Positions 24,037 to 32,425 of a stretch of 32,425 nt of DNA are shown one piece after another; the stretch's first letter is position 1; each line of letters begins with the position of its first letter. A program made the translations under genes and the position numbers. The notes beneath the pieces are model-generated. The model searched no databases. It was not told the origin of the DNA and saw only the letters and a program-made list of their open reading frames with translations. This DNA is from an uncultured Verrucomicrobiota bacterium (lineage in GTDB: Bacteria; Verrucomicrobiota; Verrucomicrobiia; Palsa-1439): contig CAIKAP010000075.1 in the NCBI GenBank assembly GCA_903825435.1, positions 1 to 32,425 of the forward strand, given 5' to 3'.

Positions 24037-24734
24037 ACATCCTGTACGAGGACGCCGACCTGTTGGTCGTGGACAAGCCGGGCAACCTCGTCTGTCACTC
24101 CGCCTCGCGTCCGGGCCAGTTGTCGCTTGCCGTCTGGGTGCGCGAGCACGGCGTCGCAACGCCGCGATTCCTGAACCGGCTCGACCGCGAGACCAGCGGC
24201 GTTATCGTTGTCACCAAAAACGAGCGGGCCGCCAAGATTCTTGGAAAACAAATGTTGCGCCGTGAAATCGAGAAAGAGTACGTTGCCATTTGCTGGGGCC
24301 GGTTCGCGGAGGAGCGCGGCGTGGTGGACAAGCCGATCGGCCTGACAAAGGACGCGGTGGTGTACACGAAACGCGTCGTGGACGAAACCGGAGGCAAGCC
24401 GTGCATGACGGAGTTCGAGGTCGAGCGCCGGCTGAAGGAGTTCACAGTGGTGCGATTGAAGCCGCGCACCGGGCGGGCGCACCAGTTGCGAGTTCACATG
24501 GCGTGGCTCGGTCATCCGATTGTTGGCGACAAGGTGTACGGGCCGGATGAACGGTGGTACTTGGAATTCATCGCGAAGGGCGTAACGGAAGAGATGTTGC
24601 GGTGTTTATTGATGCCGCGGCACGCGCTGCACGCGACGGCGGTGTCGGCGCGGCATCCGACGACACAGGAGCGGATGCGGTGGGAAGCGCCGGTGGCGGA
24701 AGACATGAAACGATTTATCGAAGAACATGCGTGA
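24033..24734 (+). CDS. RluA-family RNA pseudouridine synthase
   Basis: The product is 233 residues, the catalytic domain only, without an S4 domain. It starts with ILYEDADLLVVDKPGNLVCHSA. The motif containing the catalytic Asp reads LNRLDRETSG; most relatives have HRLD, so Asn replaces His. Later motifs are KEYVAICWG, TEFEVERRL, VRLKPRTGRAHQLRVHMAWLGHPIVGDKVYG and LHA near the C-terminus. It isomerises uridine in rRNA or tRNA; the target site cannot be inferred. The start is GTG at 24033, overlapping the ABC gene stop; the end overlaps the MFS gene by eight bases, so all three genes are likely one transcript. Confidence 0.9.
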   Translation: MNILYEDADLLVVDKPGNLVCHSASRPGQLSLAVWVREHGVATPRFLNRLDRETSGVIVVTKNERAAKILGKQMLRREIEKEYVAICWGRFAEERGVVDKPIGLTKDAVVYTKRVVDETGGKPCMTEFEVERRLKEFTVVRLKPRTGRAHQLRVHMAWLGHPIVGDKVYGPDERWYLEFIAKGVTEEMLRCLLMPRHALHATAVSARHPTTQERMRWEAPVAEDMKRFIEEHA

Positions 24735-25968
24735 ACTATTCCAGAACGCCGGGTTCCGGCGGTTGTGGGCGTCGCTGGTGGCGTTGTCGCTCGGCGACGC
24801 GCTGATGCAGATGGCGCTGCTGGAGCTGTTTCACCGGCACCACTACGACGAGCGGATCGAGACGGCGAAGATGCTCTTTGCGGTGGCGGTGCCGGGGTTG
24901 TTGTTCGGGCCGGTGGCGATGGCGTATCTGGACCGGTGGCAACGGCGCAGCGTGTTGCTGGTGAGCGACGCGTTCCGCGCGTTCGTGGTGCTCGGGATTG
25001 TGGCGTACGTGTGGCCGCTGGAGACGGGGCGCGTGGAGGAGAGTCACTTGTTCGTGGTGTACGCGCTGATTTTCGTGGTCGGGACGATGGCGACATTTTA
25101 TCTGCCGGCGCGCGTGGCGCTGGTGCCGAACCTGGTGCCGGCGGACAAGTTGATGCAGGCGAACACGCTGTTCACGACGAGCATCGCGGTGGCGGCCATC
25201 GGCGGCCGGGCGCTGGGAGGATTTGTGGCGGAGGTGTTCGGCGTGATGGCCGGCGTGGCGGCAAACGTGGCGGCGTATGTGTTCAGTGTGTGGTGCCTGT
25301 GGCGGATCAAGATGCCGCCGCACGCGACATCGCGTGACGTGGTGGGGCGCTCAACGGGCGGGTGGTCGGAGTTGCGGACGGGGCTGGCGTATTTGTGGGG
25401 GAACGCGCTGGCGTGGCGGCTGGTGTGGGTGGCGGCGGCGTTTGCTTTCGTGGGCGGATTGTTGCTGGTGGAGATCGTGGGGTACGCGATGGAGACGTTG
25501 AGTTTGCGGACCGGCGGCGTGGGCTATTTGATCGGCGCCGGCGGCGCGGGTGCGGCGATCGGCTTGGCTATTTGCGCGCGCGGCCCCAAGTGGGTGCGGG
25601 CGGATTGGTTTACGCCGTTGCAGTTGGTGGTGGTGGGCGCGGCGTTGGCGGGGATGGGGTTGACGAGGCAGGTGTGGGTGGCGGTGCCGTTGGTGGTGGT
25701 GGGCGCGGCGGCGGCGATGGCGGCGATTCACGTGGACGCGAAGTTGCAGGAGCACGTGGAGGAGACGCGGCGCGGGGCAGTGTTCGCGGCGCGCGGGATG
25801 TTGACATCGTTGACGACGGTGATCGCGTTCTGGTTGCAGTTCGGGACGGCGGTGTTGAGGCGGACACCGGCGCCGACGGTGATGTGGTGGCTGGGGCTGG
25901 GGACGATGGCGGCGGGTTTGTTGACGCTGGCGGCGATGCGGATGCGGGTCAGGCAATCTCGACGCTGA
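24727..25968 (+). CDS. MFS transporter of unknown substrate
   Basis: The product is 413 residues with 10-12 predicted membrane helices. It starts FQNAGFRRLWASLVALSLGDALMQMALLE, like the MFS_3/enterobactin-exporter-type group. The A-motif region reads LFGPVAMAYLDRWQRRSVLLVSD, a form of G-x-x-x-D-R-x-x-R-R, and FYLPARVALVPNLVPADKLMQANTL follows. These features fit drug/metabolite exporters or the lysophospholipid transporter LplT, but nothing decides the substrate. It is the third gene of the ABC-RluA-MFS unit. Its last 20 bases overlap the end of the convergent phosphatase gene, and no terminator lies between them. Confidence 0.85.
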   Translation: MRELFQNAGFRRLWASLVALSLGDALMQMALLELFHRHHYDERIETAKMLFAVAVPGLLFGPVAMAYLDRWQRRSVLLVSDAFRAFVVLGIVAYVWPLETGRVEESHLFVVYALIFVVGTMATFYLPARVALVPNLVPADKLMQANTLFTTSIAVAAIGGRALGGFVAEVFGVMAGVAANVAAYVFSVWCLWRIKMPPHATSRDVVGRSTGGWSELRTGLAYLWGNALAWRLVWVAAAFAFVGGLLLVEIVGYAMETLSLRTGGVGYLIGAGGAGAAIGLAICARGPKWVRADWFTPLQLVVVGAALAGMGLTRQVWVAVPLVVVGAAAAMAAIHVDAKLQEHVEETRRGAVFAARGMLTSLTTVIAFWLQFGTAVLRRTPAPTVMWWLGLGTMAAGLLTLAAMRMRVRQSRR

Positions 25969-27157
25969 GCAGGCAGACGTCGTCGATGAACTCTTGTGCG
26001 CCAGCAAATTGCTGGGAGTCGCGGAGTAATTCCTTGAACAGTTCCGGCGTGGGCCGTGCGAGGTTTTGGCGTGTGATGTTGAGGAGGCGTTCCTGTCCGT
26101 ATTCGTCGCCGCTGGCATTAGTGATCTCAAAAAGACCATCGGTGTAGAGGAAAATGGCGTCGCCGGATTCAAAAGGATGCTGAAGGGTGGTGTAGATGGT
26201 GTCGGGGAACAGGCCTAGCGCGGGGCCGGGGCGGTTGTTATTGGTGATGGGGATGATGGTGTTGCGGCTGCGTTGGAGGTGAAGCGGGGCGGGATGGCCG
26301 GCGTTGGCGTAGCGGATTTCGTGGCTGGCGGCGTCGATGACCATGTAGAAGACGGTGGCGAAAATGGTGGCGTCGGTTTGTCGGAGAATACTGACGAGTT
26401 CGCGATTGATTTCGTTGAGGAGGCTGCCGGGATCGGCGGCTTTGGCGATGAGTTCGTCCACGAGTGGCCGAATCATGGCAGTGATGAGGGCGGCGCGGAT
26501 CCCGTGTCCCATGACGTCGCAAATGAAGATGCCGGCGGAGGTGTCGTTGATGGGGAAGACGTCAAAGAAATCGCCGGCGAGGAGAGCAGCGGGCTGGTAA
26601 TGATGGTAAAACTGGAAGAGGGATTGTTCCGGTTTTGTTCCGGGCGGAAATGTGGGGTAGTGCTGGGGCAGGAGCGCCATCTGGACTTCGCGGGCGAGGA
26701 GGAGGTCGGCTTGGATTTGTTCGTTGTAAGCGCGAAGTTCGCGGGCGTAGCGGGCAAGTTCGGCTTCGGTGCGTTTGCGTTCGATGGCATAGCGGATGGT
26801 CCGTATGATGAGTTCGCTGTCGGCCCAACCTTTGACGAGGTAGTCCTGTGCGCCGGCACGAAGGGCGGCGATGGCTTTTTCGTCGCTAGAAGATCCGGTG
26901 AGGACGATGATAGGGAGGTCGGGTGCTATCTCGCGGGTTTTGATGACGGTGTCGAGTCCAGTGGCGTCGGGCAGGGTAAGGTCCACGAGGACGACGTCGA
27001 CGGGGTTGGTGTGGAGTCGGTCGATGGCTTTGGAGAGTCGGTCGAGCCAGGTCAGTTCAAAGGGGGTGGTCTGGGTGTCGCGGAGCATCTCGGAGAGCAG
27101 GCGGGCGTCGCTGGGATTGTCTTCTATGAGCAGGACGCGAATGGGTTGGTCGTTCAT
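25949..27157 (-). CDS. Response regulator with PP2C-type (SpoIIE/RsbU) phosphatase output
   Basis: The product is 402 residues. The receiver domain (1-125) has acidic pair Glu12-Asp13, phosphoacceptor Asp59 ([10 protein letters not shown]) and the conserved Thr/Lys sites (VLTGSS, DYLVKG). A coiled coil (about 130-165) links to the PP2C-like phosphatase (about 170-400) with metal-binding [38 protein letters not shown] and FIDDVCLL. Such proteins dephosphorylate an anti-sigma-factor antagonist (STAS protein) in partner-switching systems; no STAS or anti-sigma gene is in the window. It is the last gene of the signalling operon and overlaps the upstream response regulator by four bases. Confidence 0.92.
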   Translation of the reverse strand: MNDQPIRVLLIEDNPSDARLLSEMLRDTQTTPFELTWLDRLSKAIDRLHTNPVDVVLVDLTLPDATGLDTVIKTREIAPDLPIIVLTGSSSDEKAIAALRAGAQDYLVKGWADSELIIRTIRYAIERKRTEAELARYARELRAYNEQIQADLLLAREVQMALLPQHYPTFPPGTKPEQSLFQFYHHYQPAALLAGDFFDVFPINDTSAGIFICDVMGHGIRAALITAMIRPLVDELIAKAADPGSLLNEINRELVSILRQTDATIFATVFYMVIDAASHEIRYANAGHPAPLHLQRSRNTIIPITNNNRPGPALGLFPDTIYTTLQHPFESGDAIFLYTDGLFEITNASGDEYGQERLLNITRQNLARPTPELFKELLRDSQQFAGAQEFIDDVCLLSVEIA

Positions 27158-27603
27158 GGGTTGTGTTCCGGGAGTTTGACGACGGTGAACCAGAAGGATT
27201 CTATGTTTTTCACGACTTTGATGAACTGATCGAGGTCAATGGGTTTCTGGACGTAGCAGTTGGCGTTGAGGGCGTAGGCTTTAAGAATGTCTTCCTCGGC
27301 TTGGTAGGTGGTGAGGATGACGACAGGGATACTCTTGAGGAGGGGATCGTTTTTGATTTCGGCGAGGACTTCGCGCCCGTCTTTTTTTGGGAGGTTGAGG
27401 TCGAGGAGAATGAGGTCAGGGCGTGGGGCGTTAGTGTGGGCGCCACGGCGGTTGAGGAAGTCCATGGCTTCCTCGCCGTCGTTGACGACGTTGAGTGTGA
27501 CTTTGAGTTTGTCGTCGCGAAGCGCTTCCTCGGTGAGGATGACGTCGCCGGGGTTGTCTTCCACGAGGAGAATTTCGATGAGCTTACTGTTGCAGGTTTT
27601 CAT
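27154..27603 (-). CDS. Single-domain response regulator (Rcp1-like)
   Basis: The product is 149 residues, one receiver domain with no output. It has [19 protein letters not shown], phosphoacceptor Asp68 ([13 protein letters not shown]), VVILTTY and [12 protein letters not shown] with the conserved Lys. The NPGD and NLPKKDG blocks are those of Rcp1-type regulators that pair with bacteriophytochrome-like kinases such as the one directly upstream. It overlaps both neighbours by four bases, so it most likely serves as a phosphate relay between the kinase and the REC-phosphatase or another target. Confidence 0.94.
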   Translation of the reverse strand: MKTCNSKLIEILLVEDNPGDVILTEEALRDDKLKVTLNVVNDGEEAMDFLNRRGAHTNAPRPDLILLDLNLPKKDGREVLAEIKNDPLLKSIPVVILTTYQAEEDILKAYALNANCYVQKPIDLDQFIKVVKNIESFWFTVVKLPEHNP

Positions 27604-30023
27604 GAGAGGGTATTCCCTTGCTCGGGTAGGGTGAAGTGGAACGCAGAACCGCTGCCGGGTGTGGACTCGACCCAGATGCGACCGCCGTGGCGTTCGACGA
27701 TCTTCTTGCAGAGGGCCAGCCCGATGCCGGTGCCGGGATATTCTTCGAGGCTGTGGAGGTGTTGGAAGATGACGAAGATGCGCTGAAAATCTTTCGAGTC
27801 AATGCCGATGCCGTTGTCTCGGACGGTGATGACCCATTCTCCGGGGCGTTGTTTGGCGACGACGTGGATGGCGGGCGGTTTGGAGCCGTGGAATTTGATG
27901 GCGTTGCCGATGAGGTTCTGGAAAAGCTGGGTGAGTTCAGTGGAGTCAGCCATGATGGTAGGCAATGGGTCGCTGGTGACGGTGCCTTGTTGTTCGACGA
28001 GGGCTGGCTGGAGGTTACCGATGACGGTCTTGAGGACGGCGTTGCAGTCGGTGGGTGCAAAGGGGCGGCCTTGGCGTCCCACGCGGGAATACTGTAGTAG
28101 GTCGTCAATCAGCTTGCGCATGCGCCCGGCGCCGTCCACGGCAAAGCGGATGTATTCGTCGGCATCGGAGCCAAGTTTGCCGGCGTAGCGGTGTTGGAGG
28201 AGTTGGAGAAAGCCGGAGATGCTCCGCAACGGCTCCTTCAGGTCGTGGGAGGCGGCGTAGGCGAATTGTTCGAGTTCGACGTTGGAGAGGCGGAGGTTCT
28301 CCTCAACGTGTTTACGTTCGGTGATGTCGTTGTTAGTTTTGAGGATACCGCTGGGGTAGCCTTTGGCGTCGCGAACCAAGGCCCAGCGGCTAGCGACGAC
28401 GAGGTGGTGGCCGTCGCAGGTAAGCTGTTCCAGTTCACCTTCCCAGCGCCCGTTCTCGAGTAGTTCGGCAGTAATCTGTTTCAGAAGGACAGGAGAGTGT
28501 GTTCCCAAGATCTCGTGGGATTTTTGTCCCAGCACGTTGTTCTGCCGCCAGCCGTACATGCGTTCGGCGCCGCGGTTCCAGAACTGGATGCGTCCATCCA
28601 TGTCGCAGACGAGGATGGCGTCGTGGGTCAATTGAAGCAGTTCGGCTTCGCGGCGGGCGTCTTCTTCGGCGCTGTGACGCGCGGTGATGTCAAGTGCGAT
28701 GCAGGTGAGGCCGGTGATGTGGCCATCGGGGTCGCGCAACGGTTCGATAGTGATATCGTAAAAATAGGTGGTTTCGCGATAGGTGAGGGGCAGCGTGGCG
28801 CGGGTGCCGGTGCCGGTGTCGAGGACGCCGCGTTTCAATTCGGTGATGGCGGCGCCTTCTTCTGAGGATAACATCTCGGCGTCTGTCTTGCCGACGAGAT
28901 CGTAGACGGGAAATGGTGCTTTCGGATAATGGATCCACGTGTAGCGTAGTTTCTGGTCGTGTCGGAAGACGGCGATGGGGGCGCTGGTGACGGCGAGGCG
29001 GAAACGCTCTTCGCTTTCGCGGAGGGCTTTTTCGATATGGGCGTACTCGGTGAGTTGGACTTGGAGGGCGGCATTGGAGTGGGCGAGTTCGGTGGTGCGG
29101 CTAGCGACGAGCAGTTCGAGGTGGGTGCGGTGCTTGTAGAGTTCCTCCTCAATACGTTTACGGCGCAGCAACTGCCAGAGGTTGGCCATCAATAGGGCTA
29201 GTCCGCGCGCATTAGCTTCGGTGTAGGGGGACTCTTTGTTGGCGACATTGACGAGCGCGACGATGCGTTCGCCGTCAAAGACGGGCACGGTCAGGTAGCG
29301 GGTCGGTGTGGTGTGGTCCTTAGGGAAACACGGCGGGCAGGCGTCGGGTGTGGTGGGGTTGTTGTGGATGATGAAATGGCGTTGGCTGATGGCTTCCATC
29401 CACGGGCTGCTTTCGTGGATTTTGATGATGGCGGGTTTGTCGCCGGGGGCGGACTCGGCGCGGAGTTGTTTGGAGTAGTGGTGGATGGTAAGGACGGATT
29501 CGTCCTCGTTGAGGAAGCCGAGACAACCGTAGTGGCTGGCGGTGAGTCTAACGCCCTCCTCAAGGGCGACGTTGGTGATGGTGTCGGCGGGTAGGTCGGA
29601 GATTTGGTAGAGACGGACGAGGACTTCGAGGCGTTCGTTTTCGGCGGCGAGTTCGCGTTCGGCGCGTTTCAGGGGAGTGATGTCGCGGACGATGGCTTGG
29701 ACGACGCGCTGGCCAGTGAACGGGTCGGCGGTGAGGAAGGAGTCGTGGAGGACCCAGCGGTCCTCGCCCTTGAGGGTCTTGAAATGGTACTCGTAGCCGT
29801 GGATTTCGCCGTTTTTTTCAAGGAGGCGTCGGATGGTGCCGGGTGGCTCGACGTAGGCGAGGACTTCGTCGAGGTGTTTGCCGACGAGGGCTTCAGGAGG
29901 ACAGTCGAGGCCAAGGATGCGCACAAGGCCGCGGTTGGCCATGAGGATGCTGGCCTCGTCGAAGGTGTAACAATTCACTCCTTCTTCGGTGAACTCCAGC
30001 AGTCTGCGGTAGAGTTCCTGCAT
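27600..30023 (-). CDS. Cytoplasmic multi-sensor histidine kinase (PAS-GAF-PAS-PAS-HisKA-HATPase)
   Basis: The product is 807 residues with no membrane helix. I use the ATG at 30023, preceded by GGTAGAG at a suitable distance; an in-frame TTG ten codons earlier is less likely. Domains: PAS with PAC (about 1-125, [18 protein letters not shown]), GAF (about 140-285, [12 protein letters not shown] and [21 protein letters not shown]), coiled coil, PAS (about 330-450), PAS (about 455-575, [23 protein letters not shown]), HisKA with His593 ([12 protein letters not shown]) and HATPase ([29 protein letters not shown]). The kinase core is of the phytochrome-related type and closely resembles that of the next kinase upstream. 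No conserved Cys for a bilin chromophore is evident. It overlaps the response-regulator gene by four bases. Confidence 0.92.
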   Translation of the reverse strand: MQELYRRLLEFTEEGVNCYTFDEASILMANRGLVRILGLDCPPEALVGKHLDEVLAYVEPPGTIRRLLEKNGEIHGYEYHFKTLKGEDRWVLHDSFLTADPFTGQRVVQAIVRDITPLKRAERELAAENERLEVLVRLYQISDLPADTITNVALEEGVRLTASHYGCLGFLNEDESVLTIHHYSKQLRAESAPGDKPAIIKIHESSPWMEAISQRHFIIHNNPTTPDACPPCFPKDHTTPTRYLTVPVFDGERIVALVNVANKESPYTEANARGLALLMANLWQLLRRKRIEEELYKHRTHLELLVASRTTELAHSNAALQVQLTEYAHIEKALRESEERFRLAVTSAPIAVFRHDQKLRYTWIHYPKAPFPVYDLVGKTDAEMLSSEEGAAITELKRGVLDTGTGTRATLPLTYRETTYFYDITIEPLRDPDGHITGLTCIALDITARHSAEEDARREAELLQLTHDAILVCDMDGRIQFWNRGAERMYGWRQNNVLGQKSHEILGTHSPVLLKQITAELLENGRWEGELEQLTCDGHHLVVASRWALVRDAKGYPSGILKTNNDITERKHVEENLRLSNVELEQFAYAASHDLKEPLRSISGFLQLLQHRYAGKLGSDADEYIRFAVDGAGRMRKLIDDLLQYSRVGRQGRPFAPTDCNAVLKTVIGNLQPALVEQQGTVTSDPLPTIMADSTELTQLFQNLIGNAIKFHGSKPPAIHVVAKQRPGEWVITVRDNGIGIDSKDFQRIFVIFQHLHSLEEYPGTGIGLALCKKIVERHGGRIWVESTPGSGSAFHFTLPEQGNTLS

Positions 30024-30068
30024 GGCTATTACTCTACCCAAGAACGCGGGCAACGGCCAGCGATTTTA

Positions 30069-31613
30069 TCAGGCATCGTTGGACGTGGCAGGGATGCTGA
30101 AGAAGAAGATGGAGCCTTTGCCCGGCTCGGACTCGATCCAGATGCGTCCTCCGTGGCGCTCGACGATTTTGCGGCAGACGGCGAGGCCGATGCCGGTGCC
30201 GGGGTATTTGTCAGAGGAGTGGAGGCGCTCGAAGATGACGAAGATACGTTTGTGGTACTGGGAGTCAATGCCAATGCCGTTGTCGCGGACGTTGAAGACC
30301 CACTCGGAGTTCTGATGGTTGACGCCGATGTGGATTTGTGGCGGCTCGTCAGGGCGGTGGAACTTGATGCCGTTGCCGATGAGGTTCTGGAAGAGTTGGG
30401 TCAGTTGGGTCACGTCGCCTTGGACAGTGGGCAAGGGGCGGTCGTAGGTGACTTTGGCGCCGGTTTCCTCGATGGTGGCGCGTAGGTTTTCCAGCGCCAT
30501 GTCCAGCGCGGTCCTGCAATCGGTCGGTTGGAATGCCTGAGCGTGAGTTTCCACCCTGGCGTACTGGAGCAGGCCGGTGATGAGGGCGTCCATACGGAGG
30601 GCGCCGTTGACGACGAAGTTCATGTAGCGTTCGTTGTCGGCGTCGAGCTTGCCTTGGAGGCGGGCTTGGAGGATCTGGACGAAGCTAGTGATTGTGCGCA
30701 ATGGCTCGCGCAGATCGTGGCTGGCTACGTAGGCGAACTGCTCCAGTTCGGAGTTGGAACGGGCGAGGGCGAGGCTGGCTTGTTTTAGGCGTTCATTGGC
30801 AGACCGTAAAGCGTTGGTGCGGTCGGCCACCAGTTCTTCGAGGTGGTCGCGGTGCCGACGGACTTCGTCCTCGGCTCGCTGGTGCTCGGTGATCTCGTGT
30901 TGGAGTGCCGTCTCGCTTCGCTGGATGCCGTCGAGCATCTGGTTGAAGATGGCGGTCAGATGGCCGATCTCGTCTTCGCTGTGTTGTTCAGCGCGCATGG
31001 AGTAGTTTTTGCTGGCGGTGATGCTCTGGGCGATGCGGGCCAAAGCGAGGATGGGATCAGAGACGCTGCGTTGGAGCAGGGCGGAGAGGACATAGGTGAC
31101 GCCGATGGCCAGCAGCAACACGAAGACGGTCATCAGTCCGTACACGCGGAGGCGGTCGTAGAGTGGATGCAGGTCGCTCTCGATGCAAAGAGTGCCAATG
31201 TGTTTGTTGTTGAGCACGACGGGGCGAACCACTTTTAGGGAGTTCCCTTCGTAGCGTTCGCCGTCGGGGCCGGGCGGGGATACAGGTGCCAATGGATTGC
31301 CTTCCTCGCCGATGAATGAGGCGAAGGGCTGGTCGTTCTTGTTGTAGAGGTCAGCGCGGAGGATGTGAGGGCGGGCGCGCAACGCCTGCAACGTCTCGCG
31401 TCCGGAGGAGGCGTCGTTGAAGGAGAGCGCGGCGGTGCTGTTGGCGGCGAGCACGTCGGCGAGCACCGCCAGGTCATTGGCCATCGTACGGCGGGTGGTG
31501 AACCAAACGTTGCCCATGAATGCGACCGACGCCAGCAGCAACGCGGCGGCGCTGGTGATCTGGATGATCAACATCAGCTTGTCCTGAAGTCCCATGCGGT
31601 ACCACCAAGTCAT
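30069..31613 (-). CDS. Membrane sensor histidine kinase (CHASE8-like sensor, HAMP, HisKA, HATPase)
   Basis: The product is 514 residues. Transmembrane helices lie at about 13-37 and 157-180; between them is a periplasmic sensor with DLAVLADVLAANSTAALSFND, the CHASE8 signature. HAMP (about 181-235), a coiled coil and HisKA with His299 (ASHDLREPLRT) follow, then HATPase with NLIGNGIKF, NGIGIDSQYH and [18 protein letters not shown]. The stop is 45 bp before the next kinase gene and the start is one base after the YfiR-like stop. In such loci YfiR-like proteins sit in the periplasm and could modulate the sensor domain. Probable phosphate acceptors are the two receiver proteins of the operon. Confidence 0.93.
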   Translation of the reverse strand: MTWWYRMGLQDKLMLIIQITSAAALLLASVAFMGNVWFTTRRTMANDLAVLADVLAANSTAALSFNDASSGRETLQALRARPHILRADLYNKNDQPFASFIGEEGNPLAPVSPPGPDGERYEGNSLKVVRPVVLNNKHIGTLCIESDLHPLYDRLRVYGLMTVFVLLLAIGVTYVLSALLQRSVSDPILALARIAQSITASKNYSMRAEQHSEDEIGHLTAIFNQMLDGIQRSETALQHEITEHQRAEDEVRRHRDHLEELVADRTNALRSANERLKQASLALARSNSELEQFAYVASHDLREPLRTITSFVQILQARLQGKLDADNERYMNFVVNGALRMDALITGLLQYARVETHAQAFQPTDCRTALDMALENLRATIEETGAKVTYDRPLPTVQGDVTQLTQLFQNLIGNGIKFHRPDEPPQIHIGVNHQNSEWVFNVRDNGIGIDSQYHKRIFVIFERLHSSDKYPGTGIGLAVCRKIVERHGGRIWIESEPGKGSIFFFSIPATSNDA

Positions 31614-31614
31614 G

Positions 31615-32208
31615 TCAGCCGCCCTCCCTTTCCGATTCAGGGTACAGGCTGAACGCCAGGTTCAGCAACTTGGAGCTGACCTTGAGGCTGGCCTTCGCGG
31701 CGGTCTCGGAGTTGATCTCGAAGCGGACTTTGTTCTCGTGAATCACGAACCCAATCATGCCGCCGTGGCGGACGAACTGGTCGCTGTCGCTGACGGTGAC
31801 GACAGGGACGCCCTTTAGCGCAGCCAGCACCTGCGGCAGGCGCGCCTGTTCGGAGCGGCTGATGAACAGTAACTGGCAGGCGTGCACATCTTCGATGCGT
31901 TTGAAGAGTCTGATGACGACCTTGCGGCCGTGAACGGTCTCACCTTCGACGGTCTGGCTGAGCACGGCGCCGAATGGGTTGTTGCCGAGGATACCGATGA
32001 CGAGCGGGGCGTTGGCGTCGGCGAAGGCGTTGGTGGGCCATTCGATGAACTGAGTAAAGTTGAACAAGAACGCGGCCTTGAGCTGGTACTCGGAGTAAGC
32101 CACCGGCTGCACTCTAGCCGGACACGCCGTGCGGGGCGTCAACATGAACAGGCATGTGGCCGCCAGCGCCGTCAGCCAACGGCGAATGGGTGAGAATCGG
32201 GTTCGCAT
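31615..32208 (-). CDS. YfiR family periplasmic protein (DUF4154)
   Basis: The product is 197 residues. The ATG at 32208 gives a signal peptide (MRTRFSPIRRWLTALAATCLFMLTPRTA); upstream codons in the same frame run through the tail of another gene and are not used. Family features are EYQLKAAFLFNFTQFIEWP, LVIGILGNNPFG, VHGRKVVIRLFKRIEDVHACQLLFIS, VVTVSDSDQFVRHGGMIGFV and the end VRFEINSETAAKASLKVSSKLLNLA. YfiR in Pseudomonas is a periplasmic repressor of the diguanylate cyclase YfiN; here the partner is more likely the adjacent sensor kinase. The order TonB-type receptor, YfiR-like protein, kinase is recurrent in bacteria (from memory). It follows the receptor stop by eight bases. Confidence 0.92.
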   Translation of the reverse strand: MRTRFSPIRRWLTALAATCLFMLTPRTACPARVQPVAYSEYQLKAAFLFNFTQFIEWPTNAFADANAPLVIGILGNNPFGAVLSQTVEGETVHGRKVVIRLFKRIEDVHACQLLFISRSEQARLPQVLAALKGVPVVTVSDSDQFVRHGGMIGFVIHENKVRFEINSETAAKASLKVSSKLLNLAFSLYPESEREGG

Positions 32209-32216
32209 GACGATGC

Positions 32217-32290
32217 TCAGTAATTGATCCGCACACCGAAGACGCCGTGGAAGGATTCCTGTGGATAGGCCATTCCCGCGATGCCACCTA
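32217..32290 (-). pseudogene. C-terminal end of a TonB-dependent receptor-like outer-membrane protein, cut by an IS
   Basis: Reading leftwards, a frame ending at TGA 32217-32219 encodes GGIAGMAYPQESFHGVFGVR followed by INY. Alternating strand pattern and a final aromatic residue are those of the last beta strand of TonB-dependent receptors and related barrels, including the YPQ turn. The upstream part is replaced by the end of an IS630-type transposase within about 15 codons. The position right before yfiR and a kinase fits a receptor. The rest of the gene, if any, lies beyond the window. Confidence 0.5.
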
Positions 32291-32425
32291 GTGTAGTGTT
32301 TCCAACGCTTCTTTACATTTGGCAATTTTTGTCATGATGCGGTTCACCGGCGCGGTCCAGACGAACACTTTGGGATTTTGGTTGTGATTCTTCAAGTACT
32401 CGGCGATGGCGGCAATCAGCTCTGC
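32288..32425 (-). mobile_element. C-terminal fragment of an IS630-family transposase
   Basis: Forty-five codons are visible, ending in TAG at 32288-32290; the gene continues beyond the right edge. The translation AELIAAIAEYLKNHNQNPKV, FVWTAPVNRIMTKIAKCKEA, LETLH matches the end of IS630-type transposases (LIxAIxxYLxxHNxxPKPFxWTxxAxxIxxKIxRxxxxL). The last DDE residue should lie just upstream of the visible part. Base composition is more A/T-rich than the flanking genes. IS630 elements insert at TA, and a CTAG occurs exactly at the junction. The terminal inverted repeat cannot be identified from one end. Confidence 0.75.

Noticed and set aside
32209-32325. Extended N-terminus of the YfiR-like protein
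   Set aside because: It would run through the receptor tail and transposase end in another frame and bury the signal peptide.

Overview
The window looks like chromosome from a GC-rich Gram-negative bacterium, most likely a member of the PVC group (Verrucomicrobiota or a relative). This is inferred, not proven. The reasons are the gene mix (secreted sialate O-acetylesterase, secreted sugar isomerase-like protein, PQQ-propeller protein, Wza/BY-kinase pair, TonB/YfiR/histidine-kinase locus), the frequent absence of Shine-Dalgarno sequences, and A/T-rich degenerate repeats of the kind seen between and inside genes in that group. Coding density is high and most genes sit in overlapping operons.

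Layout. (1) 1-169, minus: first 56 codons of an exported protein, probably a trypsin-like/HtrA-type protease. (2) 297-4434, plus: tight operon of SGNH sialate O-acetylesterase, secreted TIM-barrel isomerase/epimerase, PQQ beta-propeller protein and HNH nuclease, followed by an A/T-rich repeat and a bifunctional NAD(P)HX repair enzyme (4529-6010). (3) 6226-7508: tRNA-Arg(CCG) on the minus strand, then a decayed island with an internally deleted, frameshifted and nonsense-mutated tyrosine integrase, an intact excisionase-type HTH protein and a probable truncated partner gene. (4) 7509-19076: a divergent one-carbon/corrinoid locus. The minus operon runs corrinoid protein, MetF with MetV-like tail, methyl-THF:corrinoid methyltransferase, formate-THF ligase, OFA-family transporter, homocysteine S-methyltransferase-family protein and UroD-family protein. 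The plus operon runs AraC regulator, DUF1638 protein, RACE-type corrinoid activator and archease. Two sigma70-like promoters with overlapping -35 boxes separate them. (5) 19073-22132, minus: Wza-like lipoprotein and BY-kinase. (6) 22231-25968, plus: MsbA-like ABC transporter, RluA-family pseudouridine synthase and MFS transporter. (7) 25949-32425, minus: truncated TonB-receptor end, YfiR-like protein, two related histidine kinases, a single-domain response regulator and a REC-PP2C phosphatase. An IS630-type transposase end lies at the window edge, apparently inside the TonB-receptor gene.

How the genes work together. The central locus is the most interesting part. The corrinoid protein, methyl-THF methyltransferase, homocysteine methyltransferase and RACE activator together could form a split methionine synthase, with RACE replacing the AdoMet-reactivation domain. 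The same parts plus the UroD-family protein could instead be a corrinoid demethylase that passes methyl groups to THF for oxidation through MetF and Fhs to formate, possibly exported by the OFA transporter. The sequence alone does not decide between these. FolD is not in the window. The 26-32 kb operon reads as an envelope-to-phosphatase signalling cascade.
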